Assembly (NCBI GenBank): GCA_023433585.1 | Contig: JAEZCL010000008.1 | Location: 1-64,000, forward strand | Reading direction: 5' to 3' | DNA length: 64,000 nucleotides | Origin: Pseudomonadota bacterium | GTDB taxonomy: Bacteria > Pseudomonadota > Alphaproteobacteria > Caulobacterales > Caulobacteraceae | Shown here: in pieces, positions 18,827 to 27,660 of the stretch | Layout: every line of letters begins with the position of its first letter | Numbering within the stretch: the stretch's first letter is position 1 | Notes under the pieces: model-generated | Seen by the model: only the letters and a program-made list of their open reading frames with translations | Databases searched by the model: none | Told to the model about the DNA's origin: nothing | Program-made: the position numbers and the translations under genes

Positions 18827-19654
18827 GTGGTGTGCGCCGTGCCCCAGTCCGCAAGCTCCGATCCACGCCTGACCCTGGCCCGGCCCGATCTGGCCGAGCT
18901 GGCGCTGGAAGGCGTTCTGAAGGCCGGAGCCTATCGCCCCACCCGGCCGATGCAGGGCGTCCTGGCGCTGAGCGACGTGCGCGCCGGGCCGTCGGCGGAC
19001 GCCCCGCGTCTCGACCAGCTGGCCTTCGGCGAAGTCTTCGACGTTCTGGAGGTCGCCGGCGGCTGGGCCTGGGGCCGGGCGCGGCGCGATGGAATCGTCG
19101 GCCATGTCGCCGTCGCGGGCCTGTCCGAAACGGTGCTGGAGCCCACCCACCGGGTTTCGGCCCTCACGGCGACGGCGGACGCGGAAACCGGCGCGGGCGC
19201 GACCCTGGGCCTCAACGCCCTGGTCACGATCGAGGAAGTTCGCGGGGGGCGGGGGCGCGCCACGCGCCTGGGCTGGCTGTCCATGACCGAGCTGGCGGAC
19301 TTCCACGCCTTCGAGCGGGAGCCGGCTGCGGTGGCCGAGCGCTTCGCCGGAGCGCCGCACGTCCCCGGCGGGCGCGATGCGGGCGGCCTGGACGCGCCGG
19401 GCCTGGTGCAACAGGCCCTCTACGCCTGCGGCATCGGCTGCCCCCGCGCGTGGGATCAGCAGCAGGCGCTGGGCCGTGAAGCCCCGGCGGATAGGTTGAT
19501 GCGCGGCGACCTGGTGTTCTGGAGCGATCACGTGGCCATGATGCTGGACGCTGAACGCCTGATCCACGCCGAGGTCGAGGCCGGCGTCAGGGTGGAGACC
19601 CTGGCAGAGATCATCGCCCGCCGGGCCGTCCCCGAGGCCTGCCGCCGCCTTTAG
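18827..19654 (+). CDS. NlpC/P60-like protein with SH3b domains, catalytic Cys missing
   Basis: A 275-residue protein, start GTG 18827 (GTG 18830 is an alternative). Bacterial SH3-like segments lie at about residues 43-100 and 105-160. An NlpC/P60 domain follows (about residues 165-270), with RGDLVFWSDHVAMML carrying the expected catalytic His (His235) and LIHAEVE (His247). The nucleophile motif, normally DCSGLV, reads DAPGLV, so the Cys is Ala190. The NlpC fold is retained, but hydrolase activity is not expected by the usual mechanism. I see no signal peptide. It lies 64 bases downstream of the aminopeptidase on the same strand. Confidence 0.85.
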   Translation: MVCAVPQSASSDPRLTLARPDLAELALEGVLKAGAYRPTRPMQGVLALSDVRAGPSADAPRLDQLAFGEVFDVLEVAGGWAWGRARRDGIVGHVAVAGLSETVLEPTHRVSALTATADAETGAGATLGLNALVTIEEVRGGRGRATRLGWLSMTELADFHAFEREPAAVAERFAGAPHVPGGRDAGGLDAPGLVQQALYACGIGCPRAWDQQQALGREAPADRLMRGDLVFWSDHVAMMLDAERLIHAEVEAGVRVETLAEIIARRAVPEACRRL

Positions 19655-19822
19655 GCCGCCTTGCGTGTAAAACAGCCATGGTTGAGAGCATCGCCTGATC
19701 CTTAAATCGAGGTGATGTCCGGCGCGAACGGCTCCATTCGCCCCGCCCCCCCGCGCCGACAGGGTTTGAAGCCATGGCGCTCGGGCCTAGATTGATGGAG
19801 CTGTGGGCCAAGGAGGATCGAC

Positions 19823-20698
19823 ATGAGCTGCAAAATGGCGACCCCGCCAAGGAGAGTCGTATTGGCGACCGACCTGAGCGGCGCCGGGGATCGAGCTCTG
19901 GATCGAGCCGTGGATCTGGTTCGGGAATGGGACGCTGAACTTGTGATCGTCCACGCCCTCGAGACCGATGCCGGCCTGGACTGGAGACGGAACCTGCCGT
20001 CGTGGCGGCGCTCGCCTGATCCTGCGGCCCTGGTCGAACAACAGGTTCGGGACGATATTCGAAACGACGACGTCAAACTTCGGTTTCACATCGAGGAAGG
20101 CCGCCCTCTGAAAGTCATCCTTGAGGCGGTCGAACGGGAACAGGCGGACCTGCTGATCGTGGGCATGGGGCGGGGCGGAGTGCTCGGCGGACTGTCGCCG
20201 ACGGTCGATGAGCTGTTCAGGCGAGCGCCCTCGTCCATGCTGGTGGTCAAGACAAGACCCAGAGGCCCTTACGCCGGTCTTCTGGTCGGGACGGATTATA
20301 CGGACGAGGCGCGCAGCGGTCTGGAAGTCGCGTCGCGCCTCTTCCCCACGGCGGCCATGGCCGTCGTGCACGCCTATGACATGCCATATCAGAATCTCTA
20401 TCGCGACCCCGCCCTGGGCGAGCGCTTCGGGACATTCGAGAAGGATACGCTTGCAGCCTGGCTGGACCAGGCTGACCTGACCGACGCTGCGCGCGCACGG
20501 ATCGTTCCGCTTATCGAGCACGGCCACCCTGAAGTGATGCTCGCCGCCTACGTCAGGGAACATGGCGCAGACCTGACCGTGGTCGGCGCCTACGAGCGCG
20601 GCAAGCTGTTCCACACGGTCGTGCAAGGCGCCGGCCCGAGGATCATCGACGCCGTTCCCAGCGATGTCCTCGTCATTCGCGCAAGTCGACCCGGCTAG
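19823..20698 (+). CDS. Tandem universal stress protein
   Basis: A 291-residue protein made of two Usp domains, about residues 9-140 and 150-290. Domain 1 shows VVLATDLSGAGDRALDRAVDL and LIVGMGRGGVLGGL; domain 2 shows LLVGTDYTDEARSGLEVA and VVGAYERGKLFHTVVQG. A good Shine-Dalgarno (AAGGAGG) precedes the ATG by about 6 bases. Tandem Usp proteins act in stress survival and may bind ATP, but neither domain has the exact signature here. The TAG stop codon is the first triplet of an intergenic palindromic repeat. Confidence 0.9.
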   Translation: MSCKMATPPRRVVLATDLSGAGDRALDRAVDLVREWDAELVIVHALETDAGLDWRRNLPSWRRSPDPAALVEQQVRDDIRNDDVKLRFHIEEGRPLKVILEAVEREQADLLIVGMGRGGVLGGLSPTVDELFRRAPSSMLVVKTRPRGPYAGLLVGTDYTDEARSGLEVASRLFPTAAMAVVHAYDMPYQNLYRDPALGERFGTFEKDTLAAWLDQADLTDAARARIVPLIEHGHPEVMLAAYVREHGADLTVVGAYERGKLFHTVVQGAGPRIIDAVPSDVLVIRASRPG

Positions 20699-20752
20699 AA
20701 CGAAATCGGTTCAGGCGGACGCAGTCCGCCTGAACCGAGAACAATGGTCCAG
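20696..20752. repeat. Interspersed intergenic palindromic repeat, copy 2
   Basis: A 57-base element whose first three bases are the Usp gene stop codon. Perfect 14-base arms at 20707-20720 and 20724-20737 flank a GCA loop, and it ends AATGGTCCAG. The hairpin would be a strong one right after the gene and may act as an mRNA 3'-end stabiliser. The copy at 42595 is nearly identical. Confidence 0.85.
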
Positions 20753-20788
20753 GCCGCGACGTCACCGGCGGGCGACGCCGCGTAAATC

Positions 20789-21358
20789 CTATTCGCGCGG
20801 CAGGACCGTGGTCACGCGCTGAATGAAGAGCGCGAACTCGTTCATGTAGTTGCGCAGGAACTCCGCCGTGGAGTCGACTGTGACCTCGCCGTCGTCGGTG
20901 ATGAGGCCGGGCGTGAAGTGGATATAGGCCTCCGGGCTGTTCATTTGCGGGGCGTTGGAGAAGGCGAGGACGCCCCGCAGGCTCTGCTGGGCTACAGCCG
21001 TGCCGATGGCGCCGGGCGAGGCGCCGATGACCGCCGTGGGCTTGCGCGTAAAGGCGTTCTGCCCATAAGGGCGGCTCGCCCAGTCCAGAGCGTTCTTGAG
21101 TCCGCCGGGAATGGAACGGTTGTACTCGGGGGTGACGAACAGGATCGCATCCGAGTCCGCCACGGCCTTCTTGAAGCTCCGCGCGACCGGCGGATAGTCG
21201 GCGTCGTAGTCCGGGCTGTAGAGCGGCAGGTCCCGGAACGGGATCTCGGAAAATTCCAGGTGATCGGGGGCCAGTTTCGTCAGCGCGAGCGCCAGTTTCC
21301 GATTGATCGAATTGCTGGACAGGCTGCCGATCAGATAGCCGACATTGTAACGGGTCAT
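20789..21358 (-). CDS. NADPH-dependent FMN reductase-family quinone/azo reductase
   Basis: A 189-residue flavodoxin-fold protein of the NADPH-dependent FMN reductase family. The flavin-phosphate loop is IGSLSSNSINRKLA, and the flavin-ring region is FVTPEYNRSIPGGLKNALDWASRP, a strong family match. The start at ATG 21358 follows a clear GGAGG; the frame opens further to 21421 without support. These enzymes reduce quinones, nitro or azo compounds. It lies in a same-strand group with a DoxX-family and a NADP-oxidoreductase gene. Confidence 0.92.
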   Translation of the reverse strand: MTRYNVGYLIGSLSSNSINRKLALALTKLAPDHLEFSEIPFRDLPLYSPDYDADYPPVARSFKKAVADSDAILFVTPEYNRSIPGGLKNALDWASRPYGQNAFTRKPTAVIGASPGAIGTAVAQQSLRGVLAFSNAPQMNSPEAYIHFTPGLITDDGEVTVDSTAEFLRNYMNEFALFIQRVTTVLPRE

Positions 21359-21532
21359 GGATTTCCTCCGGTTGGGGACGGCTGGGTCAGCCCTATCCGT
21401 CCAGGCTTCATTGACGGTCAAACCATCCCGGCGACCGCCGGTTGCATCAAGCGCCCGGCGGCGCTGACGATCAGGCCGCGACGCCGCAGGCAGGTTCTCG
21501 TCCGCCCGCGTCGTCCGGTCCCATGATCGTCG

Positions 21533-21991
21533 TCACGGCGTCTCCAGCAGATCAAAGACATGCGCGCGCTGCACAGGCTTCCTCGGCTGGTCGGACGAAC
21601 GCCTGGCCTTCCTCAAGCCGTCCAGGCTCCAGGCGCCGGGGCCGGTGAACACCAGCAGCAGGAACACGAAGGTGTAGAGGATGGCTGCATCGCCGCCGTT
21701 CAGGGTCGGGAAGACGCTGGCCGGGGCGTGGAACATCCAGTAGGCCACGGCCATCTCGCCGGAGACGATGAAGGCGGTCGGGCGCGTGAACAGGCCCAGC
21801 GCCAGCAGCGCGCCGCCCACCAGCTCCAGCCAGGCGCCGATCCAGAAGATCGAACCGACGGCAGGCAGAACATAGCCGGGATCCGTCGGGAAGCCGAACA
21901 GCTTCTGCGTCCCGTGGGCCATGAAGATGAGCGCGGCGATGATGCGAAGCGCGGCCAGGGCGTGGGGCGTGTGACGATCAAGCTTTTCCAT
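21533..21991 (-). CDS. DoxX-family membrane protein
   Basis: A 152-residue integral membrane protein. Four transmembrane helices are visible: ALAALRIIAALIFMAHGTQKLF, the stretch around VGSIFWIGAWLELVGGALLALGLF, the FIVSGEMAVAYWMF region, and AILYTFVFLLLVFTGPGAWSL. The GTQKLFGFP motif is typical of DoxX-like (MhqP, YphA) proteins. I use ATG 21991, preceded by GGAGA. DoxX homologues are often paired with flavin reductases or dioxygenases in quinone-stress operons, as here, but no biochemical activity can be asserted. Confidence 0.9.
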   Translation of the reverse strand: MEKLDRHTPHALAALRIIAALIFMAHGTQKLFGFPTDPGYVLPAVGSIFWIGAWLELVGGALLALGLFTRPTAFIVSGEMAVAYWMFHAPASVFPTLNGGDAAILYTFVFLLLVFTGPGAWSLDGLRKARRSSDQPRKPVQRAHVFDLLETP

Positions 21992-22002
21992 GATGAGTCT
22001 CC

Positions 22003-22632
22003 TTAGGCGGCGCGGCGCCACTCGGGGGCGATGTTGACGCCGCCGCCGAGGCCGTAGCCGAGGGTGATGTTCAGGCCCGCGAGGGGTTCGAGATAGCGGG
22101 CGTTCTTGAGCGGTCCGGCGAACTCCGGACGGAAGCCGGCGCGTTCCAGAACGGCCCGCACAACGGCGACGGCGTCGTCGTCATCGCCCGCGTAGAAGGC
22201 GGTGACAGGCTCTCCGTTGATGACGGGGGTGGCGATCAGCGGGGCGAAGACGGTGTTGAGCGCCTTGACCACGCGGGCTTCGGGAACCGCCGCCTGGATC
22301 AGTTCGGCGGCCGAGCCGGTGTGGCCGACCGTCAAACCGGTGAAGTCCGCGTTCAGCGGATTGGTGATGTCGATGACGATCTTGCCGTCGAGGGAGCCGA
22401 CGGCCTTCAGGGTTTCGCGCGCCGCGTCGAAGGGGACGGCCAGGACAACGATGTCCGCCGCTTCAGTCGCGCCGCGCAGTGACCCGCACTGGACGCCTGC
22501 GCCCAGTTCGGCGGCGACCTGGCTGGCGCGCTGAGCGTCGCGCGAGCCGAGGATGACAGTGTAGCCGCTGGCGGCGAGCCGGTCCGCAAGGTTGCGTCCC
22601 ATGGCGCCCGTGCCGAGGATTGCGATGTTCAT
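22003..22632 (-). CDS. NADP-dependent F420-reductase-like oxidoreductase
   Basis: A 209-residue Rossmann protein of the F420-NADP oxidoreductase-like family. The nucleotide loop GTGAMGRNLADRLAASGY begins at residue 7, with the SRD motif at the end of strand 2, as in NADP-binding members. Residues 80-200 hold the NPLN and KALNTVFAPLI segments. Bacteria lacking F420 carry this family and its substrate is unknown. It is the first gene of a minus-strand unit with doxX and the FMN reductase. A LysR-type box lies 74 bases upstream of its ATG. Confidence 0.85.
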   Translation of the reverse strand: MNIAILGTGAMGRNLADRLAASGYTVILGSRDAQRASQVAAELGAGVQCGSLRGATEAADIVVLAVPFDAARETLKAVGSLDGKIVIDITNPLNADFTGLTVGHTGSAAELIQAAVPEARVVKALNTVFAPLIATPVINGEPVTAFYAGDDDDAVAVVRAVLERAGFRPEFAGPLKNARYLEPLAGLNITLGYGLGGGVNIAPEWRRAA

Positions 22633-22705
22633 GTGAGGGCTCCTGGTGTCTGGAACCCCAAGCTAGACTAGCCCGCCGGGCAGATAATCAGTCCGAGCCA
22701 GCATA

Positions 22706-22730
22706 GATTGTTCGTATTTTTCGGACAATC
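22706..22730. promoter_or_regulatory. LysR-type operator candidate, site 1
   Basis: GATTGT, ten bases, CGGACAATC. The ends form an imperfect inverted repeat with the ATTGT...ACAAT symmetry of LysR-type (T-N11-A) boxes. The site overlaps the end of the LysR gene and is 74 bases upstream of the NADP-oxidoreductase ATG. It matches site 2 at 23634-23658 at nearly every fixed position. Confidence 0.6.
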
Positions 22731-23625
22731 AAAGCCACGGCGGGCGGACATAGGCCTCGACCAGATAATCTATGAAGGCGCGAGACTTGGCGGGCAGGAA
22801 TTGGCCCTGGGGGTAGAGGGCGTAGACGCCGAACTCCGCCGCCCGCCACCCGGGCAGGATTTCGACCAGCGCCCCATCCCGCAGCATGGGGCCGGCGATG
22901 AAGTCCGGCTGCAGGGCGATGCCCGCCCCGGATGCGGCGGCGGCCACGATGGCGTCACCGTTGTTGCTGCGCATGCGCGCCTCAACCCGCACGGTGACGC
23001 TTTCATCCCCGCGCGTGAAGCGCCAGTCCTCGCCGTTCTGCATGTAGGTGTAGCTGAGGCAGGGATGATCCTTCAGGTCATGCGGGTGCTTCGGGGCGCC
23101 GTGGCGTTTCAGATAGGCCGGGGCGGCGCAGATCAGCACACGGCAACTCGCGAGCTTGCGCGCCACGACGGAGGAATCCCGCAGTTCGCCGATGCGCACG
23201 GCCACATCGACATTCTGCTCGATCAGATCGACCACGCGGTCATTGAGAGCCAGTTCCACCCGGACTTGCGGATAGCGCTCCAGAAAACCGCCGATGGCGG
23301 GCGATATATGGCGAAAGCCGAAGCTGACCGGCGCGTTCACCCGCAGCACCCCGCGCGGCTCGATCGACAGGGAGGCGGCCTCCGCCGCGGCCTCTTCAAG
23401 CGCGGCCAGGCCGACCCGCACCCGTTCCAGGAAGGCGGCGCCCGGTTCGGTCAACGCCACGCGGCGGGTCGTGCGCTGCAACAGGCGCACTCCCAGATCA
23501 TCCTCCAGGTCGCGGACGCGGTCGCTGACCAGGGTGCGCGACAGGTCTAGCGCGGCGGCGGCGGCGGTGAAGCTCTTCAGCTCGGCCACCTTCACGAACA
23601 CTTCGATCGCCTGGAGTCGGTCCAT
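22729..23625 (-). CDS. LysR-family transcriptional regulator
   Basis: A 298-residue LTTR. The winged HTH (residues 1-60) contains VAELKSFTAAAAALDLSRTLVSDRVRDLEDDLGVRLLQRTTRRVALT. The effector domain starts near residue 90 (PRGVLRVNAPVSFGFRHISPAIGGFLERYPQV). It is divergent from an acetoin-reductase-like SDR and on the same strand as the NADP-oxidoreductase gene downstream. The two identical-type boxes, one 9 bases before its own ATG and one at its 3' end, suggest control of both units plus autoregulation. The effector is unknown. Confidence 0.93.
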   Translation of the reverse strand: MDRLQAIEVFVKVAELKSFTAAAAALDLSRTLVSDRVRDLEDDLGVRLLQRTTRRVALTEPGAAFLERVRVGLAALEEAAAEAASLSIEPRGVLRVNAPVSFGFRHISPAIGGFLERYPQVRVELALNDRVVDLIEQNVDVAVRIGELRDSSVVARKLASCRVLICAAPAYLKRHGAPKHPHDLKDHPCLSYTYMQNGEDWRFTRGDESVTVRVEARMRSNNGDAIVAAAASGAGIALQPDFIAGPMLRDGALVEILPGWRAAEFGVYALYPQGQFLPAKSRAFIDYLVEAYVRPPWL

Positions 23626-23633
23626 GGGGGAAT

Positions 23634-23658
23634 GATTGTATGGAATTGCCGGACAAAC
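23634..23658. promoter_or_regulatory. LysR-type operator candidate, site 2
   Basis: GATTGT, ten bases, CGGACAAAC. It lies 9 bases upstream of the LysR ATG and 88 bases upstream of the SDR ATG, in the divergent spacer where an LTTR operator is expected. It matches site 1 in all fixed bases except one. The T-N11-A symmetry is present. Confidence 0.62.
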
Positions 23659-23745
23659 AAGACTCGTTCAGCCGGATTATCTCATCCTGAAGCGCCGTTA
23701 GGTTGGGAGCGTTCCCAATCGCAAACGCTGAATAGGAGAGGTGAC

Positions 23746-24528
23746 ATGACGAAGCTTGATGGAAAGGTCGCTCTGGTTACAGGCGCCGGTCAGGGGATCG
23801 GTCGCGCGATCGCGCTGCGCCTGGCCCATGAAGGTGCGGATATCGCTATCGCCGACATGAAGGCCGAGGCCATGGACGCCGTCGCCGGCGAGATCCGCGC
23901 CCTGGGCCGCAAGGCCGCCACGATCAGAACCGACGTGTCGCGCCGCGACGACGTCTATGCGGCCATCGACCATGCCGAAAAGGAACTCGGCGGCTTCGAC
24001 ATCATGGTCAACAACGCAGGCGTCGCCCAAGTCCAGCCGCTGGCCGACGTAACGCCCGAGGAAGTTGAGAAAATCCTCAAGGTCAACATCGAGGGTGTTC
24101 TGTGGGGCATCCAGGCGGCGGCCAGGAAGTTCAAGGCGCGCGGTCACAAGGGCAAGATCATCAACGCTTCGTCGATCGCCGGTCATGACGGCTTCGCCAT
24201 GCTGGGCATCTATTCCGCGACCAAATTCGCCGTGCGCGCCCTGACCCAGGCGGCGGCCAAGGAATACGCCAGCGACGGCGTTACCGTGAACGCCTATGCG
24301 CCCGGCATCGTCGGCACCGACATGTGGGTCGAAATCGACCGCCGTTTCGCCGAAATCACCGGCGCGCCGATCGGCGAGACCTACAAGAAATATGTCGATG
24401 GCATCGCCCTGGGCCGGGCCTCCACACCCGAAGACGTGGCCGCCTTCGTGGCCTATCTGGCCGGGCCGGACGCCGACTACATGACGGGTCAGACGCCGAT
24501 GATCGACGGCGGCATCGTCTATCGATGA
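23746..24528 (+). CDS. SDR oxidoreductase, acetoin reductase / 2,3-butanediol dehydrogenase-like
   Basis: A 260-residue classical short-chain dehydrogenase. The cofactor loop VTGAGQGIGRAIALRL is at residues 10-25, NNAG near residue 86, and the catalytic Ser, Tyr and Lys are in INASSIAGHDGFAMLGIYSATKFAVRAL. VDGIALGRASTPEDVAAFVAYLAGPDADYMTGQTPMIDGG has the acetoin-reductase (BudC) look, more so than a generic 3-oxoacyl-ACP reductase. Asp after the second strand (AIADMK) suggests NAD. The start at ATG 23746 has GGAGAGG before it. Substrate is inferred. Confidence 0.88.
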   Translation: MTKLDGKVALVTGAGQGIGRAIALRLAHEGADIAIADMKAEAMDAVAGEIRALGRKAATIRTDVSRRDDVYAAIDHAEKELGGFDIMVNNAGVAQVQPLADVTPEEVEKILKVNIEGVLWGIQAAARKFKARGHKGKIINASSIAGHDGFAMLGIYSATKFAVRALTQAAAKEYASDGVTVNAYAPGIVGTDMWVEIDRRFAEITGAPIGETYKKYVDGIALGRASTPEDVAAFVAYLAGPDADYMTGQTPMIDGGIVYR

Positions 24529-24604
24529 TCCGGCTGGTCTAAACCGCCCCTTGGGGTGATGATGCCCCCTCAACGAGAGAACGATCTTCTGGAGGAACCA
24601 CACC

Positions 24605-26095
24605 ATGTCGGACAACCGCAAGAGCACGTCCACGACCGGCGCCGGGGCGCCGGCGCCGAGCGACCGCAACTCGCTGACGACCGGACCGGACGGCCCCATC
24701 CTGCTGCATGACGTTCACTTTCTGGAGCAGATGGCGCATTTCAACCGGGAGAAGGTTCCCGAGCGCCAGCCGCACGCCAAGGGCGCCGGCGCCTTCGGCG
24801 TGTTGGAAACCACCGAAGACGTGTCAGCCTATACGAAAGCGGCCCTGTTCCAGAAGGGCGCCTCGACCGAGATGCTGGCCCGTTTCTCGACCGTCGCCGG
24901 CGAGATGGGCAGCCCGGACACCTGGCGCGACGTGCGCGGCTTCTCGCTGAAATTCTACACCAGTGAGGGCAACTACGATCTGGTCGGCAACAACACGCCG
25001 ATCTTCTTCGTGCGTGACCCGATGACGTTCCCGCACTTCATCCGCAGCCAGAAGCGGCTGCCCGACTCAGGTTTGCGCGACAACCACATGCAGTGGGATT
25101 TCTGGACCAACAACCCGGAGAGCGCCCACCAGGTGACCTATCTGATGGGCGAGCGCGGCCTCCCCCGAACCTGGCGCCACATGAACGGCTACGGCTCGCA
25201 CACCTACATGTGGATCAACGCCAAGGGCGAGAAATTCTGGGTCAAGTATCACTTCCACACGGAACAGGGCATGGCGTTCTTCACCAACGAAGAGGCCAGC
25301 GCCATGTCGGGCGCGGACGCCGACTTCCACCGCCGCGATCTGTTCGACGCCATCGTGCGCGGCGAACATCCAAGCTGGATCCTGTCGGTGCAGGTCATGC
25401 CCTATGAGGACGCCCGAACCTATCGCTACAACCCGTTCGATCTGACCAAGACCTGGCCGCACAAGGATTATCCGCTGATCCGCGTCGGCAAGATGACCTT
25501 GAACCGCAACCCCGAGAACTTCTTCGCCCAGATCGAGCAGGCGGCGTTCTCTCCGGGCAACACGGTGCCGGGCATCGGCTTGTCGCCGGACAAGATGCTG
25601 CTGGGCCGGGCTTTCGCCTACAACGACGCGCAGCGGAACCGCATCGGCGCCAATTTCCATCAGCTGCCGGTGAACCAGCCCAAGGTTCCGGTGAACACCT
25701 ACATGTTCGACGGCCACATGACTTATCACCACACAGGCGCCGCCCCGGTCTATGCCCCGAACAGCGGCGGTCGTGACTGGGCGGACGAAACGGGCGCCAT
25801 GGACGACGGATGGGAGGCCGACGGCGCCATGGTGCGCAGCGCCTACACCCTGCGGGCGGATGACGACGACTTCGGACAGCCCGGAACCCTGGTGCGCGAG
25901 GTGTTCAACGACGCCCAGCGTCAGGCCCTGATCGACCAGGTCGCCGGCAGTCTGCTGGGCGGCGTACGCGAACCGGTGCTGGGGCGCGCCATCCAGTACT
26001 GGAAGAACATAGACGCCGACGTCGGCGCCCGGATCGAGCAGGCCGTGCGCAAGGACGGCGCGCCGAAACCCGCCGAAGGCATGGGCGAGGGCTGA
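24605..26095 (+). CDS. katA: Monofunctional haem catalase
   Basis: A 496-residue small-subunit type catalase that dismutates hydrogen peroxide. The distal active-site His is in [19 protein letters not shown], and the Asn in [13 protein letters not shown]. The haem-ligand Tyr is in [15 protein letters not shown], where the usual RLFSY reads RAFAY. No flavodoxin-like C-terminal domain is present, so it is not the large KatE form. A GGAGG precedes the start. The clade and exact symbol are inferred. It sits 76 bases after the SDR gene. Confidence 0.95.
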   Translation: MSDNRKSTSTTGAGAPAPSDRNSLTTGPDGPILLHDVHFLEQMAHFNREKVPERQPHAKGAGAFGVLETTEDVSAYTKAALFQKGASTEMLARFSTVAGEMGSPDTWRDVRGFSLKFYTSEGNYDLVGNNTPIFFVRDPMTFPHFIRSQKRLPDSGLRDNHMQWDFWTNNPESAHQVTYLMGERGLPRTWRHMNGYGSHTYMWINAKGEKFWVKYHFHTEQGMAFFTNEEASAMSGADADFHRRDLFDAIVRGEHPSWILSVQVMPYEDARTYRYNPFDLTKTWPHKDYPLIRVGKMTLNRNPENFFAQIEQAAFSPGNTVPGIGLSPDKMLLGRAFAYNDAQRNRIGANFHQLPVNQPKVPVNTYMFDGHMTYHHTGAAPVYAPNSGGRDWADETGAMDDGWEADGAMVRSAYTLRADDDDFGQPGTLVREVFNDAQRQALIDQVAGSLLGGVREPVLGRAIQYWKNIDADVGARIEQAVRKDGAPKPAEGMGEG

Positions 26096-26104
26096 TCCAC
26101 GGAC

Positions 26105-26151
26105 GCGCCGGCCATCCGTGACGGAAAATTCCGTCGTGGATGCGCCGGCGC
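26105..26151. terminator. Hairpin between convergent catalase and dioxygenase genes
   Basis: A long inverted repeat in the 71-base spacer between two convergent genes. The inner arms ATCCGTGACGGAA (26114-26126) and TTCCGTCGTGGAT (26129-26141) pair with two G-U wobbles, and the flanking GCGCCGGC sequence extends the stem. There is no run of T, so it is not a textbook intrinsic terminator, but its position fits a bidirectional transcript end. Confidence 0.5.
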
Positions 26152-26166
26152 GGCCCTGGACGTTCG

Positions 26167-27015
26167 TCAGATGTTGGTCTGCTCAGGCGGCATGGACGGA
26201 GGAATGCCCGCCGCCGGCGCTCCTTCGCCGCCCAGCTTCACGTCCAGTCCCACGCCGTAGCAGGTCATGGACAGGGACCCCATGCTGTAGCCTCGGATGA
26301 GCGCGCCGGCGCCGCCTTCGTCCGCCGCCGCCAGGCCCGCCGTGTAGAGCAGCGGGATGAAATGGTCCGGTGTCGGGACCGCCAGCTCGTAGTCGGTGTG
26401 TTCGGTCAGCTTAAGGATCGCAGCCGGATCCTTCGCCATCAGTTCAGTCGCCGCCTCATCGAAGCGCTCGGCCCAGTCGAAGGCGGCGTCGGGCTTGTTC
26501 CACTGCACCTTGCGCAGATTATGGACCACATTGCCGCTGCCCACGATCATCACGCCCTTGTCACGCAGAGACGCCAGGCGCGTGGCCAGGTCCAGGTGAT
26601 AGTCCAGCGGCTGGAGTGCGTTGATCGATAGCTGCACCACGGGGATGTCGGCCTTGGGGTAGAGGTGCGCCAGCACGCTCCAGGCGCCGTGATCGAAGCC
26701 CCACTGGTCCCGGTCCAGGCCCACCCAGCGCGGCTTGACCGCCTCGACGATCTCTCCGGCCAGGTCAGGATCGCCAGGCGCCGGATAGTCGAAATCGAAC
26801 AGGGCCTGGGGAAAGCCGTAGAAGTCATGAATGGTGCGCGGGCGGGCCATGGCGGTCACCGCTGTGGCGCCGAAGAACCAGTGAGCCGAGACCATCAGGA
26901 TCGCGCGTGGAGGCTCCAGCGCATCACCCAGGCGCCGCCAGGCGTGGGTGTAACGATTGGTCTCCAGGGTGTTCATCGGGCTGCCGTGACCGATGAACAA
27001 GGCGGGGCTTTTCAT
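26167..27015 (-). CDS. 4,5-DOPA extradiol dioxygenase-like (YgiD/LigB superfamily) protein
   Basis: A 282-residue class III extradiol ring-cleavage dioxygenase-like protein. The His ligands are recognisable in ALFIGHGSPMN near the N-terminus, WGFDHGAWSVLAHLYP in the middle, and TPDHFIPLLYTAGL late. Members cleave DOPA or related catechols, though many have unknown substrates. I place the start at ATG 27015, which opens directly into the conserved strand; a longer frame to 27171 is unsupported. Convergent with catalase. Confidence 0.88.
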   Translation of the reverse strand: MKSPALFIGHGSPMNTLETNRYTHAWRRLGDALEPPRAILMVSAHWFFGATAVTAMARPRTIHDFYGFPQALFDFDYPAPGDPDLAGEIVEAVKPRWVGLDRDQWGFDHGAWSVLAHLYPKADIPVVQLSINALQPLDYHLDLATRLASLRDKGVMIVGSGNVVHNLRKVQWNKPDAAFDWAERFDEAATELMAKDPAAILKLTEHTDYELAVPTPDHFIPLLYTAGLAAADEGGAGALIRGYSMGSLSMTCYGVGLDVKLGGEGAPAAGIPPSMPPEQTNI

Positions 27016-27180
27016 GAGACTGCTCCATGGTCCGCTGCCGGCGGAGCAGGCGGTTTGCCGGTCGCCGCCCAAGACGGACCGTTCGGTTCGCCGTGTTGCT
27101 GCGCCTGCCCATCCGAATGGCCGGGTCACGATATCAGAGCGCGTCGTCGGCTGCGACGGCGCCGCCTTCACCTCAGGATG

Positions 27181-27504
27181 CTAAGACAGATAGGGTGCCA
27201 GCTCCTTCTCCAGCGCGACTTTCGACTTCGCGCCGACAATGGTCAGTTCAACGTCTCCATGCACAAACAGTTTCAGTGCGGGAAGGGAGGCGATTTGGTG
27301 TTCCAACGCCAGTTCGGGGTGCTCCTCGACGTTGACCTTGAAAATGGTGATCCGGCCGGCATGCTCGGCCTGGATCGCATCCAGCACGGGCGCCAGGGTC
27401 CGGCACGGGCCGCACCAGTTCGCCCAGAAGTCCACAAGAACCGGACCATCGGCCTGCAGCACGTCCTGCGCAAAGGTGTCTGTGGTCGTCGTTGCCGCCT
27501 TCAT
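27181..27504 (-). CDS. trxA: Thioredoxin
   Basis: A 107-residue classical thioredoxin with the redox motif WANWCGPCRTLAP at about residues 27-39. PVLDAIQAEHAGRITIFKVNVEEHPEL and IASLPALKLFVHG with the cis-Pro complete the fold. It is a cytosolic disulfide reductase. It probably is an accessory thioredoxin: it sits in the redox-stress group, apart from any rho or uvrD gene. Start at ATG 27504 with a purine-rich GGAGA before it. Confidence 0.94.
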   Translation of the reverse strand: MKAATTTTDTFAQDVLQADGPVLVDFWANWCGPCRTLAPVLDAIQAEHAGRITIFKVNVEEHPELALEHQIASLPALKLFVHGDVELTIVGAKSKVALEKELAPYLS

Positions 27505-27660
27505 CTCAATGTCTCCGGGCTACGCTCAAGGGCGGCGTGACGTGCCGCTCGCGGGCGGCCGTTACGGCCTGTCCGTAGGTGGAATCCACCCCTCCCCCGG
27601 CTGTGGACACGCCGGCGAGCGAGGTGCGCGATGCTGTCCTGATGCAACCCGCGCCTCCGT

